Below, one piece after another: positions 1-5,804 of a DNA stretch of 9,442 bases (position 1 is its first letter; each line of letters starts with the position of its first letter). A model generated the notes under the pieces. That model was not told the origin of the DNA. It worked only from the letters and a program-made list of their open reading frames with translations, and did not search any database. The DNA lies in NCBI GenBank assembly GCA_900551235.1, contig URUU01000060.1, forward strand, positions 1-9,442. Direction: 5' to 3'. Both the position numbers and the translations under genes were made by a program. The stretch comes from an uncultured Lachnospiraceae bacterium. Lineage in GTDB: Bacteria; Bacillota; Clostridia; Lachnospirales; Lachnospiraceae.

Positions 1-54
1 TAGAGCACTTGACTTTTAATCAAGTTGTCCGGGGTTCGAATCCCCGATGTCTCA
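1..54 (+). tRNA. tRNA-Lys (anticodon TTT), 5' end cut off by the window edge
   Basis: The visible part starts in the D arm. The anticodon stem is 8-12 with 20-24, around a seven-base loop at 13-19 that has TTT at 15-17, which reads lysine AAA/AAG codons. The T stem is 30-34 with 42-46, around the standard TTCGAAT loop. The 3' acceptor strand is 47-53 with discriminator A54. No CCA follows, so CCA must be added after transcription. About 20 bases of the 5' end (5' acceptor strand and part of the D arm) lie outside the window. Confidence 0.95.
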
Positions 55-56
55 TG

Positions 57-86
57 AAAAGATACATTTCTGATGTATCTTTTTTT
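57..86 (+). terminator. Intrinsic terminator after tRNA-Lys
   Basis: A stem AGATACAT (60-67) pairs perfectly with ATGTATCT (73-80) around a five-base loop. Flanking A residues (57-59) extend it against the T run, and a run of T (80-86) follows. It lies three bases after the tRNA, so it should end that tRNA transcript and insulate the gene at 177. Confidence 0.88.
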
Positions 87-132
87 GTTGCAAAAAACAA
101 AAAACATTCAAAATATCCTCACAATTCTTTTT

Positions 133-138
133 TATAAT
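133..138 (+). promoter_or_regulatory. Putative -10 box for the sulfotransferase gene
   Basis: A perfect TATAAT lies at 133-138, about 39 bases before the start codon and downstream of the tRNA terminator. The matching -35 box is poor. TTCAAA at 107-112 is the nearest candidate, but its 20-base spacing is too long. I call the -10 only. Confidence 0.45.
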
Positions 139-176
139 GCACAGGCGAAAGAAGGACAGAAGAAAGGAACCATGTT

Positions 177-2213
177 ATGCGAACAAAAAAACGATGGATT
201 ATTATGGTAAGTGTATGTCTGGTGATCCTGGCGGCATGTCTTGGATACTGGAAAAGGATCGGCATTCGCAACACTGTTTACAGGATGCTGGATCTGCAGA
301 TTCCTTTTAAGGGGGAAGTATATGGGTATTATGGGACGAAAGTCAGGGTAAAGAGCAGTATGGAAGACCTGGATTCGTTTCAGATGGAGGACGGTACGGA
401 TAACGGGGAAAGTTCCGGTATTTCAAATGAAGACAGCCTTGTCAGCACGACGTATCAGATCGATCAGCAGATCACAGCGGAAGTCGAGTCCGGGGCATAT
501 TCTTTTGAAGAACCGGAAGTGATCCTGGATCCGTATCAGATCTCACCGCTGACAGGTGTGATCGTTTTTCAGACGAAGGAAGCGTATCAGGTCCGCGTGA
601 CGGTAGAAGGAAAAACAAAGGAAGCAGATGTCACCGGAATCACGGCAAAGACATCCAGCCATCGAGTTCCGCTGATCGGCCTGTACCCGAAAACGAACAA
701 CAAGGTCAGACTGGAGCTGCTTGATGACGAAGGAAAAACAGTACAGGAAACAGAACTGGAAATGCAGACAGACGGACTTCCGGAAGAAATGGATGATATG
801 GTATCGGTTGTCAGCACTTCCGGCACTTCTGCCTACGGGCTGACCGTTGTTTCCGGACAGAGGACGTATTATCCGTATGCCTATGATGTCAACGGCGATA
901 TTCGCTGGTATCTGAACCGGAAAACAGCAAGTTACGGTGTATTTGAACTTTCGGATGGAAAATTTATTATGGAGGATAATGACGGATATGTACCGTCCGT
1001 AACCAAATCCTTTTCTACGATCCTGTATGAGATGGATTATCTTGGCCGTGCCGAACAGATGTATTTTGTACCAAATGGTACACATCATGAGGTCATTGAA
1101 AAAGAAGCCGGAGGAAATCTTCTGATCCTGACCGGAACGCTCGAAGAACATGTCGATGACGAAGTGATCGAGTTTGACAGAGAAACAGGCGAACTTGTAA
1201 ACAGTCTGAAGATGACGGAGCTTTTCGGAAACAGTTATACGCAGGATATGATCGACTGGGCGCATCTGAATACCGTATCTTATCAGGCAGAGGAAGATAC
1301 TGTACTGCTCAGTCCGAGAAATCTGAACTCCGCAGTAAAAGTAAACTGGACAACACATGAGATTGTCTGGATCCTGGGGGATCCCAAAGTCTGGGAGGGA
1401 ACAAAATACGAAAAATATTTGCTGACACCGGATGAGGATTTTATGTGGCATTACCGGCAACATACCGTCTATCAGATTGATGAGGATCTCGATGGGAATC
1501 CGGATACGGTGGAGATCACCATGTTTGACAACCATACTCCGCATGACGGGGATGGAAAGTATTATGACGATGCACCGGATTCTTATGTAACGGTATATGC
1601 GGTAAATGAAGCGGAAAAAACAGTTTCCCTTCTGAAGAAACTGCCGGTGATAAGAGCTAATGTGACCTCCAATACTATTTATGATGCAGAAAGCGGACAT
1701 ATTTTCGGTATGTGCGGAACGACAAAAGAGGACGGAAAAAAACGCGGTATGACGTATGAATTTGATTATGAGAGCGGAGAACTGATCAATCAGTATCATA
1801 TCAATACCACGTTTTACCGGGCGCATGAGATGCATCCGGATTATACGGCAATGTCGCTTCAAATGGAGAAGCCGGAACATTATATCAAAGGTACGCTGCG
1901 TACACCTGTGAAGATAAATAAAACGGTGGAAGAACCACAGCAGACTTTGCAGAATGTCGTTGGTTTCCGGCGGATCTCAGATGTTCTGTTCACGGAAATG
2001 CAGAACCGTCAGGTATCACAGATTATTTTCAAAGGGGAAAATGCAACGTATGTATATGATCTCTCCTTTTTAAAACTGCGGGAAGAACAATACCTGCAGC
2101 ATATGGAAAATATTCCAATCCCACTTTGCGGCATGGAAAAAGGCAGCTATCAGATTTACTGTGTTTATCAGGATAATTACTGTGATACATCAGCCGTTGT
2201 ATACGTAGACTGA
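177..2213 (+). CDS. assT: Exported arylsulfate sulfotransferase (ASST/AssT family)
   Basis: This 678-residue protein should move a sulfate group from one phenolic sulfate ester to another phenol outside the membrane, without PAPS. The N-terminus (MRTKKR, then a hydrophobic stretch at about 7-24) is a signal sequence. Residues 18-21 read LAAC, a lipobox match, so it may be a lipoprotein anchored at Cys21; an uncleaved anchor is the alternative. An acidic linker follows, then a beta-rich N-terminal domain (about 115-197), a propeller-like catalytic domain (about 205-580) and a C-terminal extension (590-678). Family active-site motifs are visible: HHE at 303-305, DWAHLN at 360-365, SPRN at 379-382 and the RQHT segment with His429, the expected sulfo-histidine. 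The start at 177 has AAAGGA at 163-168. ATG 172 is in another frame that stops after 12 codons. No Dsb-type partner is adjacent. Family assignment is firm; substrate is unknown. Confidence 0.88.
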   Translation: MRTKKRWIIMVSVCLVILAACLGYWKRIGIRNTVYRMLDLQIPFKGEVYGYYGTKVRVKSSMEDLDSFQMEDGTDNGESSGISNEDSLVSTTYQIDQQITAEVESGAYSFEEPEVILDPYQISPLTGVIVFQTKEAYQVRVTVEGKTKEADVTGITAKTSSHRVPLIGLYPKTNNKVRLELLDDEGKTVQETELEMQTDGLPEEMDDMVSVVSTSGTSAYGLTVVSGQRTYYPYAYDVNGDIRWYLNRKTASYGVFELSDGKFIMEDNDGYVPSVTKSFSTILYEMDYLGRAEQMYFVPNGTHHEVIEKEAGGNLLILTGTLEEHVDDEVIEFDRETGELVNSLKMTELFGNSYTQDMIDWAHLNTVSYQAEEDTVLLSPRNLNSAVKVNWTTHEIVWILGDPKVWEGTKYEKYLLTPDEDFMWHYRQHTVYQIDEDLDGNPDTVEITMFDNHTPHDGDGKYYDDAPDSYVTVYAVNEAEKTVSLLKKLPVIRANVTSNTIYDAESGHIFGMCGTTKEDGKKRGMTYEFDYESGELINQYHINTTFYRAHEMHPDYTAMSLQMEKPEHYIKGTLRTPVKINKTVEEPQQTLQNVVGFRRISDVLFTEMQNRQVSQIIFKGENATYVYDLSFLKLREEQYLQHMENIPIPLCGMEKGSYQIYCVYQDNYCDTSAVVYVD

Positions 2214-2224
2214 GAAAAGAAATA

Positions 2225-2255
2225 AAAAGCATCGATGAAAGTCGGTGCTTTTCTT
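2225..2255 (+). terminator. Intrinsic terminator after the sulfotransferase gene
   Basis: The stem 2225-2235 pairs with 2242-2252 over 11 positions with one G-T wobble, around a six-base loop. The 3' arm ends in TTTT and is followed by CTTCTT, a fairly weak T tract. It starts 12 bases after the stop codon. Confidence 0.8.
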
Positions 2256-2289
2256 CTTGAGAAAAATTCATAAATAAGAAGAAAAAACA

Positions 2290-2319
2290 TTGACAGAAAA
2301 AAAGCAGTGATGATAGGAT
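2290..2319 (+). promoter_or_regulatory. Promoter for the apbE-like gene
   Basis: TTGACA at 2290-2295 is followed by an 18-base spacer and TAGGAT at 2314-2319, with TG at 2311-2312 giving an extended -10. It lies downstream of the preceding terminator, so this gene should be transcribed separately from the sulfotransferase. Confidence 0.65.
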
Positions 2320-2382
2320 AACGAACACTAGAGCAGGCTAACAGATATTTGCTTTAACAAATGGAGGAAGGATCAGGCAAAC

Positions 2383-3447
2383 ATGAAGAAACAGATCACC
2401 GGATTTATCATATTGTGCATAAGTTGTATGCTGCTTCTGGCAGGATGCGGCAAAGAGAATACACAGGATGTGCAGGATACGGAAAATCAGACAGAAACAG
2501 CAAGTCAGGATATTTTCGCAATGGACACGTATATGACCGTGACTGCGTATGGGCAGGATGCACAGAATGCGGTATCAGATGCTGTTTCTGAGATTGAACG
2601 TCTGGATGCACTCTTATCAACCGGTGAAACGAGCAGCGAGATCTACAAGATCAACCAGAATGGCAGCGGGGAAGTTTCCGAAGATAGTGCATACCTTCTG
2701 GAACGTTCACTGGAGATCTGGAAAAGCACGGATGGATGTTTTGAGATCGGTATTTATCCGCTGATGCAGGCATGGGGATTTACGGATGGCAATTATAAAG
2801 TCCCGGATAAGACAACACTTAAGAAACTCCTGCCTCTGGCAGATTCTTCGAAGATTGTTTTTGATGAAGCCAGTCGTACCGTTACATTCGGACGGAAAGG
2901 GATGGAGATTGATTTTGGCGGAATTGCAAAAGGCTATACATCCGGAAGGATTATGGATATTTTCCGTGAACATGGCATCAAAAGCGGCATGGTGAGCCTT
3001 GGTGGAAATGTACAGGTGCTTGGCACCAAAACAGATGGGACAAAATGGCGTGTTGCCGTACAAAATCCGGAGGACACAGATAGTTACCTTGGCGTTTTGG
3101 AAACACAGGATCAGGCAGTGATCACTTCTGGCGGATATGAACGTTATTTTGAACAGGACGGAAAGACCTATCAGCATATTCTTGATCCGAAAACGGGGTA
3201 TCCGGCGGACAGCGGACTGACTTCTGTGACGATCGTCAGTGCAGACGGGACGCTGGCAGATGGATTGTCTACCTCTCTTTTTGTGATGGGGAAAGAAAAA
3301 GCAGTTGCATACTGGAGAGCACATAAGGAAGAATTTGATGCAATCCTGGTGGAAGAAGATGGAACGGTATCTGTGACAGAAGGCATCGCAGACTCTTTTA
3401 CCCCGGATGAAACGGTGAAAAAGCCGGATGTGATCTCAGAACAGTAA
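2383..3447 (+). CDS. apbE: FAD:protein FMN transferase, ApbE-family lipoprotein
   Basis: ApbE enzymes split FAD and link FMN covalently to a threonine of exported flavoproteins, such as RnfG/RnfD-type subunits or FMN-binding-domain reductases, on the outer face of the membrane. The 354-residue protein begins with a lipoprotein signal (h-region about 7-19, LAGC at 19-22, Cys22). Family motifs follow in order: MDTYM at 47-51, DFGGIAKGYT at 177-186, SLGGNV at 205-210, SGGYERY at 249-255, HILDPKTGYP at 265-274 and ADGLST at 292-297, which carries the expected metal-binding Asp293 and Thr297. Its length fits a complete family member. The start has GGAGGAAGG at 2363-2371, with slightly long spacing. 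I see no likely flavinylation target in this window, so the acceptor is probably encoded elsewhere. Confidence 0.93.
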   Translation: MKKQITGFIILCISCMLLLAGCGKENTQDVQDTENQTETASQDIFAMDTYMTVTAYGQDAQNAVSDAVSEIERLDALLSTGETSSEIYKINQNGSGEVSEDSAYLLERSLEIWKSTDGCFEIGIYPLMQAWGFTDGNYKVPDKTTLKKLLPLADSSKIVFDEASRTVTFGRKGMEIDFGGIAKGYTSGRIMDIFREHGIKSGMVSLGGNVQVLGTKTDGTKWRVAVQNPEDTDSYLGVLETQDQAVITSGGYERYFEQDGKTYQHILDPKTGYPADSGLTSVTIVSADGTLADGLSTSLFVMGKEKAVAYWRAHKEEFDAILVEEDGTVSVTEGIADSFTPDETVKKPDVISEQ

Positions 3448-3497
3448 AGAAAATAGAAAGAAATGGAAATGGTAAGGTAAGTTTTCAGATTTTTCGG

Positions 3498-3529
3498 GCA
3501 GGCACACTTGACAGGGTGTGTCTGCTTTT
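3498..3529 (+). terminator. Intrinsic terminator after apbE, overlapping the tRNA-Leu promoter
   Basis: A ten-pair stem joins 3498-3507 to 3516-3525 with one G-T wobble, around the eight-base loop TTGACAGG. TTTT follows at 3526-3529 and then an AT-rich stretch. The T run is short, so read-through into the tRNA is possible. The loop and 3' side are also promoter sequence. Confidence 0.75.
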
Positions 3530-3536
3530 ATATAAT
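3508..3536 (+). promoter_or_regulatory. Consensus sigma-A promoter for tRNA-Leu
   Basis: TTGACA at 3508-3513 and TATAAT at 3531-3536 both match consensus exactly and are 17 bases apart. The predicted start is about 3542-3543, four or five bases before the mature tRNA. This fits a strong tRNA promoter. The -35 box is the loop of the upstream terminator hairpin. Confidence 0.9.
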
Positions 3537-3546
3537 AAAAAAGTAC

Positions 3547-3626
3547 GCGGTCATGGCGGAATTGGCAGACGCGCTGGTTTTAGGTGCCAGTGGGCAACCG
3601 TGTGAGTTCGAGTCTCACTGGCCGCA
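3547..3626 (+). tRNA. tRNA-Leu (anticodon TAG)
   Basis: The acceptor strands are 3547-3553 and 3619-3625, with one G-T pair and discriminator A3626. The anticodon stem is 3574-3578 with 3586-3590, and the loop at 3579-3585 has TAG at 3581-3583, which reads leucine CUN codons. A long variable arm (3591-3601), typical of leucine tRNAs, is present. The T stem is 3602-3606 with 3614-3618. CCA is not encoded. Confidence 0.97.
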
Positions 3627-3630
3627 TGTC

Positions 3631-3705
3631 ATATCTGTTTCTGTCGTGTGAAATGTCAACAATTTTTCTGTTCTCCTACTTGACATTTTCAGACAGGTGA
3701 GATAT
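3631..3705 (+). repeat. Long imperfect inverted repeat between tRNA-Leu and fhs
   Basis: Three blocks pair in register: ATATCT (3631-3636) with 3700-3705, CTGTC (3641-3645) with 3692-3696, and TGAAATGTCAA (3649-3659) with 3680-3691, the last with one bulged T. That is 22 pairs around a 20-base central segment (3660-3679). The right arm contains the -35 box of the fhs promoter and runs into its -10 box. No T run follows the right arm. A short T run (3663-3667) lies in the central segment. It could be a tRNA 3' processing or termination structure, an operator, or a decayed small mobile element; the sequence does not decide. Confidence 0.6.
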
Positions 3706-3708
3706 AGT
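3680..3708 (+). promoter_or_regulatory. Promoter for the THF riboswitch-fhs transcript
   Basis: TTGACA (3680-3685), a 17-base spacer and TATAGT (3703-3708) form a near-consensus promoter. The predicted start is about 3715, which gives a leader of about 250 bases before fhs. That is long enough for the riboswitch and its terminator. Both boxes overlap the right arm of the inverted repeat at 3631-3705. Confidence 0.8.
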
Positions 3709-3763
3709 GAATATATACAAAAAAGGCTTTGATTCTTTTTGGATTTTCAGAAGCTTTGCATAT

Positions 3764-3856
3764 GAGTAGAGTAGATGTCGTACGTAAAGTGTCGTTGGAG
3801 GGGGAGGCTTCCGGCGAACGAAGGTTTTACCGCGTTATGGTGTCGCTTCCGCTACT
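3764..3856 (+). promoter_or_regulatory. Tetrahydrofolate (THF-I) riboswitch aptamer
   Basis: The segment matches the THF riboswitch pattern as I recall it: a closing stem, the conserved AGAGTAGATG stretch (3768-3777), a TAAAGTG-like stretch, and a 3' GCTTCCGCT-like stretch (3845-3853). The outer stem AGTAG (3765-3769) pairs with CTACT (3852-3856). Inside it, a wobble-rich helix 3775-3784 pairs with 3833-3843, and GTAAA (3784-3788) can pair with TTTAC (3826-3830); these share base 3784. TCGTT (3792-3796) pairs with AACGA (3817-3821), and GGAGG (3797-3801) with 3808-3812. THF aptamers are known to control folate uptake, synthesis and one-carbon genes in Firmicutes. fhs downstream, whose product uses THF, fits well. 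High THF would be expected to lower expression. Confidence 0.85.
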
Positions 3857-3906
3857 GCACGAAGATTCGGGACATGGTGTCCTATACTTTTGTGCGGCAT
3901 TTTTTT
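3855..3906 (+). terminator. Intrinsic terminator in the riboswitch expression platform
   Basis: CTGCAC (3855-3860) pairs with GTGCGG (3892-3897), followed by an imperfect A-T-rich section and an inner stem GGACA (3870-3874) with TGTCC (3878-3882) around TGG. A run of seven T (3900-3906) follows after a CA dinucleotide. It begins in the last two bases of the aptamer's closing stem, so the two structures touch directly. This suggests transcriptional control. I did not find a clear antiterminator. Confidence 0.68.
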
Positions 3907-3924
3907 GCTCAAAAACAGCTAATT

Positions 3925-3939
3925 ACCGCAAAAAGCGGT
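3925..3939 (+). other. Small hairpin just upstream of the fhs ribosome binding site
   Basis: ACCGC (3925-3929) pairs with GCGGT (3935-3939) around an AAAAA loop and ends seven bases before AAAGGAG (3946-3952). It does not cover the ribosome binding site. It may protect the 5' end of the message or affect ribosome access; the role is inferred. Confidence 0.45.
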
Positions 3940-3963
3940 TAAAAGAAAGGAGTAACTAATATC

Positions 3964-5649
3964 ATGGGATTCAAATCAGACATTGAAATTGCACAGGAGA
4001 CAACGATGGCTCCAATCACAGAAATTGCAGACAAAGCAGGTATTGACCGTAAATATCTGGAACAGTACGGCAATTATAAAGCAAAGATCGACTACAACCT
4101 GTTAAGAGAAAAAGAAGGCGAAGACGGCAAACTGATTCTGGTTACCGCAATCAACCCGACTCCGGCAGGAGAAGGAAAAACCACAACATCTGTAGGTCTG
4201 GCAGATGGAATGAGCAAGATCGGCAAAAAAGTTATGGTAGCACTTCGTGAGCCGTCCCTTGGACCTGTATTCGGCGTAAAAGGCGGAGCAGCCGGCGGCG
4301 GATACGCTCAGGTAGTTCCGATGGAAGATATCAATCTTCACTTCACAGGTGACTTCCATGCGATCGGTGCAGCAAATAACCTGCTGGCAGCCATGATCGA
4401 CAACCATATCTTCCAGGGCAATGCACTGAACATTGACCCGAGAAAGATCACATGGAAGAGATGTGTAGATATGAATGACCGTCAACTGAGAAATGTGGTA
4501 GACGGACTTGGCGGAAAGACAAACGGAATGCCAAGAGAAGATGGTTATGACATCACCGTTGCTTCTGAAATCATGGCAGTTCTGTGTCTGGCCCGTGACA
4601 TCACAGACCTGAAAGAAAGACTGTCCAAAATCATTATCGGTTATACATATGGAAAGATCGCGGAGCAGAAACCGGTTACCGCAGGCGACCTGAATGCACA
4701 GGGTGCTATGGCAGCACTTCTGAAAGATGCCCTGAAACCAAATCTGGTACAGACACTGGAGAAAACACCGGCAATCGTACACGGCGGTCCGTTCGCAAAC
4801 ATTGCACACGGATGTAACTCTGTAACAGCAACCAAGATGTGTCTGAAACTGGCTGATTACACCATCACGGAAGCAGGATTCGGTGCTGATTTGGGTGCTG
4901 AGAAATTCCTGGATATCAAATGCCGTATGGCAGGTCTGAAACCAAACGCAGTTGTTATCGTAGCAACCGTTCGTGCACTGAAATACAACGGCGGCGTTGC
5001 AAAAGCAGATCTGAACAATGAAAATCTGGAAGCCCTGGAAAAAGGTATGCCAAACCTGCTGAAACATGTAAGCAATATCACAAATGTATACAAACTGCCT
5101 TGCGTAGTTGCAATCAATGCATTCCCTACCGATACAGAAGCAGAACTGAAACTGGTTGAAGCAAAATGTAAAGAACTGGGCGTAAATGTTGTTCTGTCTG
5201 AAGTGTGGGCAAAAGGCGGCGAAGGCGGCGTAGCTCTGGCAGAAGAAGTGATCCGTCTGTGTGAGCAGCCAAACGACTTTACTTATGCATACGAACTGGA
5301 AGGCTCTATCGAAGATAAACTGAATGCAATCGTTCAGAAGATCTACGGTGGCAGCAGAGTTGTCCTGACAGCAAACGCAAAGAAACAGGCAAAACAGCTC
5401 CAGGACATGGGATTTGGAAACTGCCCGATCTGTATGGCAAAAACACAGTACAGCTTAACAGATGACCAGACAAAACTGGGTGCTCCGAAAGACTTCGAGA
5501 TCACCGTTCGTAACCTGAAGATTTCAGCTGGTGCAGGTTTCATCGTTGCACTGACAGGTGATATCATGACTATGCCTGGACTGCCGAAAGTTCCGGCTGC
5601 TGAAAGAATCGATGTAGACGAGACAGGAAAGATTTCCGGACTGTTCTGA
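3964..5649 (+). CDS. fhs: Formate--tetrahydrofolate ligase (10-formyl-THF synthetase)
   Basis: Fhs joins formate to THF using ATP to make 10-formyl-THF in the cytoplasm. This is a step of one-carbon metabolism, purine supply and, in acetogens, the methyl branch of the Wood-Ljungdahl pathway. The 561 residues are close to the family's usual length. The ATP-binding loop PTPAGEGKTT is at 65-74. REPSLGPVFG at 95-104 and the glycine-rich segment that follows (about 105-130, ending HFTGD) form the first family signature. VASEIMAVLCLA at 199-210 is the second. The C-terminus (LPKVP to GLF) is intact. The start has AAAGGAG at 3946-3952 with an 11-base gap. The gene follows a THF riboswitch and precedes a formate-channel gene. 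No fchA, folD or metF homologue lies in the window, so acetogenesis cannot be claimed from this segment. Confidence 0.98.
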   Translation: MGFKSDIEIAQETTMAPITEIADKAGIDRKYLEQYGNYKAKIDYNLLREKEGEDGKLILVTAINPTPAGEGKTTTSVGLADGMSKIGKKVMVALREPSLGPVFGVKGGAAGGGYAQVVPMEDINLHFTGDFHAIGAANNLLAAMIDNHIFQGNALNIDPRKITWKRCVDMNDRQLRNVVDGLGGKTNGMPREDGYDITVASEIMAVLCLARDITDLKERLSKIIIGYTYGKIAEQKPVTAGDLNAQGAMAALLKDALKPNLVQTLEKTPAIVHGGPFANIAHGCNSVTATKMCLKLADYTITEAGFGADLGAEKFLDIKCRMAGLKPNAVVIVATVRALKYNGGVAKADLNNENLEALEKGMPNLLKHVSNITNVYKLPCVVAINAFPTDTEAELKLVEAKCKELGVNVVLSEVWAKGGEGGVALAEEVIRLCEQPNDFTYAYELEGSIEDKLNAIVQKIYGGSRVVLTANAKKQAKQLQDMGFGNCPICMAKTQYSLTDDQTKLGAPKDFEITVRNLKISAGAGFIVALTGDIMTMPGLPKVPAAERIDVDETGKISGLF

Positions 5650-5719
5650 TTTGAATTAAAAGAATTAAAAGATTATATGCATTTTATAAGATGGGGGATG
5701 AAAGATTCCCTGCAAGCAG

Positions 5720-5762
5720 ATGCCAGGGTTCAATGGGTATACCAGCCTTTTGACTCTGGCAT
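5720..5762 (+). promoter_or_regulatory. Structured RNA or DNA element between fhs and the formate-channel gene
   Basis: A ten-pair stem joins 5720-5729 to 5753-5762 with one G-T wobble, around a 23-base loop that contains the self-complementary GGTATACC (5736-5743). A competing pairing, CCCTG (5708-5712) with CAGGG (5724-5728), uses the same 5' arm, so two exclusive folds are possible. No T run follows, so this is not a normal terminator. It matches no riboswitch class that I can recognise by eye. It could be a cis-regulatory RNA, a processing or stability hairpin in an fhs-focA transcript, or an operator at the promoter inside it. Confidence 0.5.
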
Positions 5763-5777
5763 TCTCTAAGCGATAAT
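5750..5777 (+). promoter_or_regulatory. Putative promoter for the formate-channel gene
   Basis: TTGACT (5750-5755), a 16-base spacer and GATAAT (5772-5777) make a moderate sigma-A promoter, with a start near 5784 and a short leader. Its -35 box overlaps the hairpin at 5720-5762. If it is used, the channel can be expressed without fhs. Co-transcription from fhs is also possible, because no terminator is seen between the genes. Confidence 0.5.
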
Positions 5778-5804
5778 GCAAAAATAAAAAGTGAGGTGCA
5801 TTTT

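Noticed and set aside
543..1880. A 445-codon open frame on the minus strand
   Set aside because: It lies wholly opposite the sulfotransferase gene, has no recognisable domain or ribosome binding site, and its cysteine-, isoleucine- and histidine-rich translation is typical of an antisense shadow.
2361..2591. A 76-codon frame that starts before apbE
   Set aside because: Its ATG overlaps the apbE ribosome binding site and it runs in another frame through the apbE signal sequence.
3729..3959. A 76-codon open frame on the plus strand
   Set aside because: It runs through the THF riboswitch and its terminator, has no ribosome binding site and no recognisable protein features.
4102..5067. A 321-codon open frame on the minus strand
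   Set aside because: It lies opposite fhs, is rich in cysteine and phenylalanine, and shows no family motif. It is a by-product of fhs codon use.
5698..5769. A 23-codon open frame in the fhs-focA gap as a possible leader peptide
   Set aside because: The GGGGG before the ATG is directly adjacent and too close to serve as a ribosome binding site, and the codons show no attenuation-like run.
5720..5777. The fhs-focA hairpin as a transcription terminator
   Set aside because: The stem is followed by ATTCTC and then mixed sequence, not a T run, so it lacks the key part of an intrinsic terminator.
5796..5804. GTG at 5796 as the start of the formate-channel gene
   Set aside because: It lies inside the GAGGTG ribosome binding site that is well placed for ATG 5805, so the later start is preferred.
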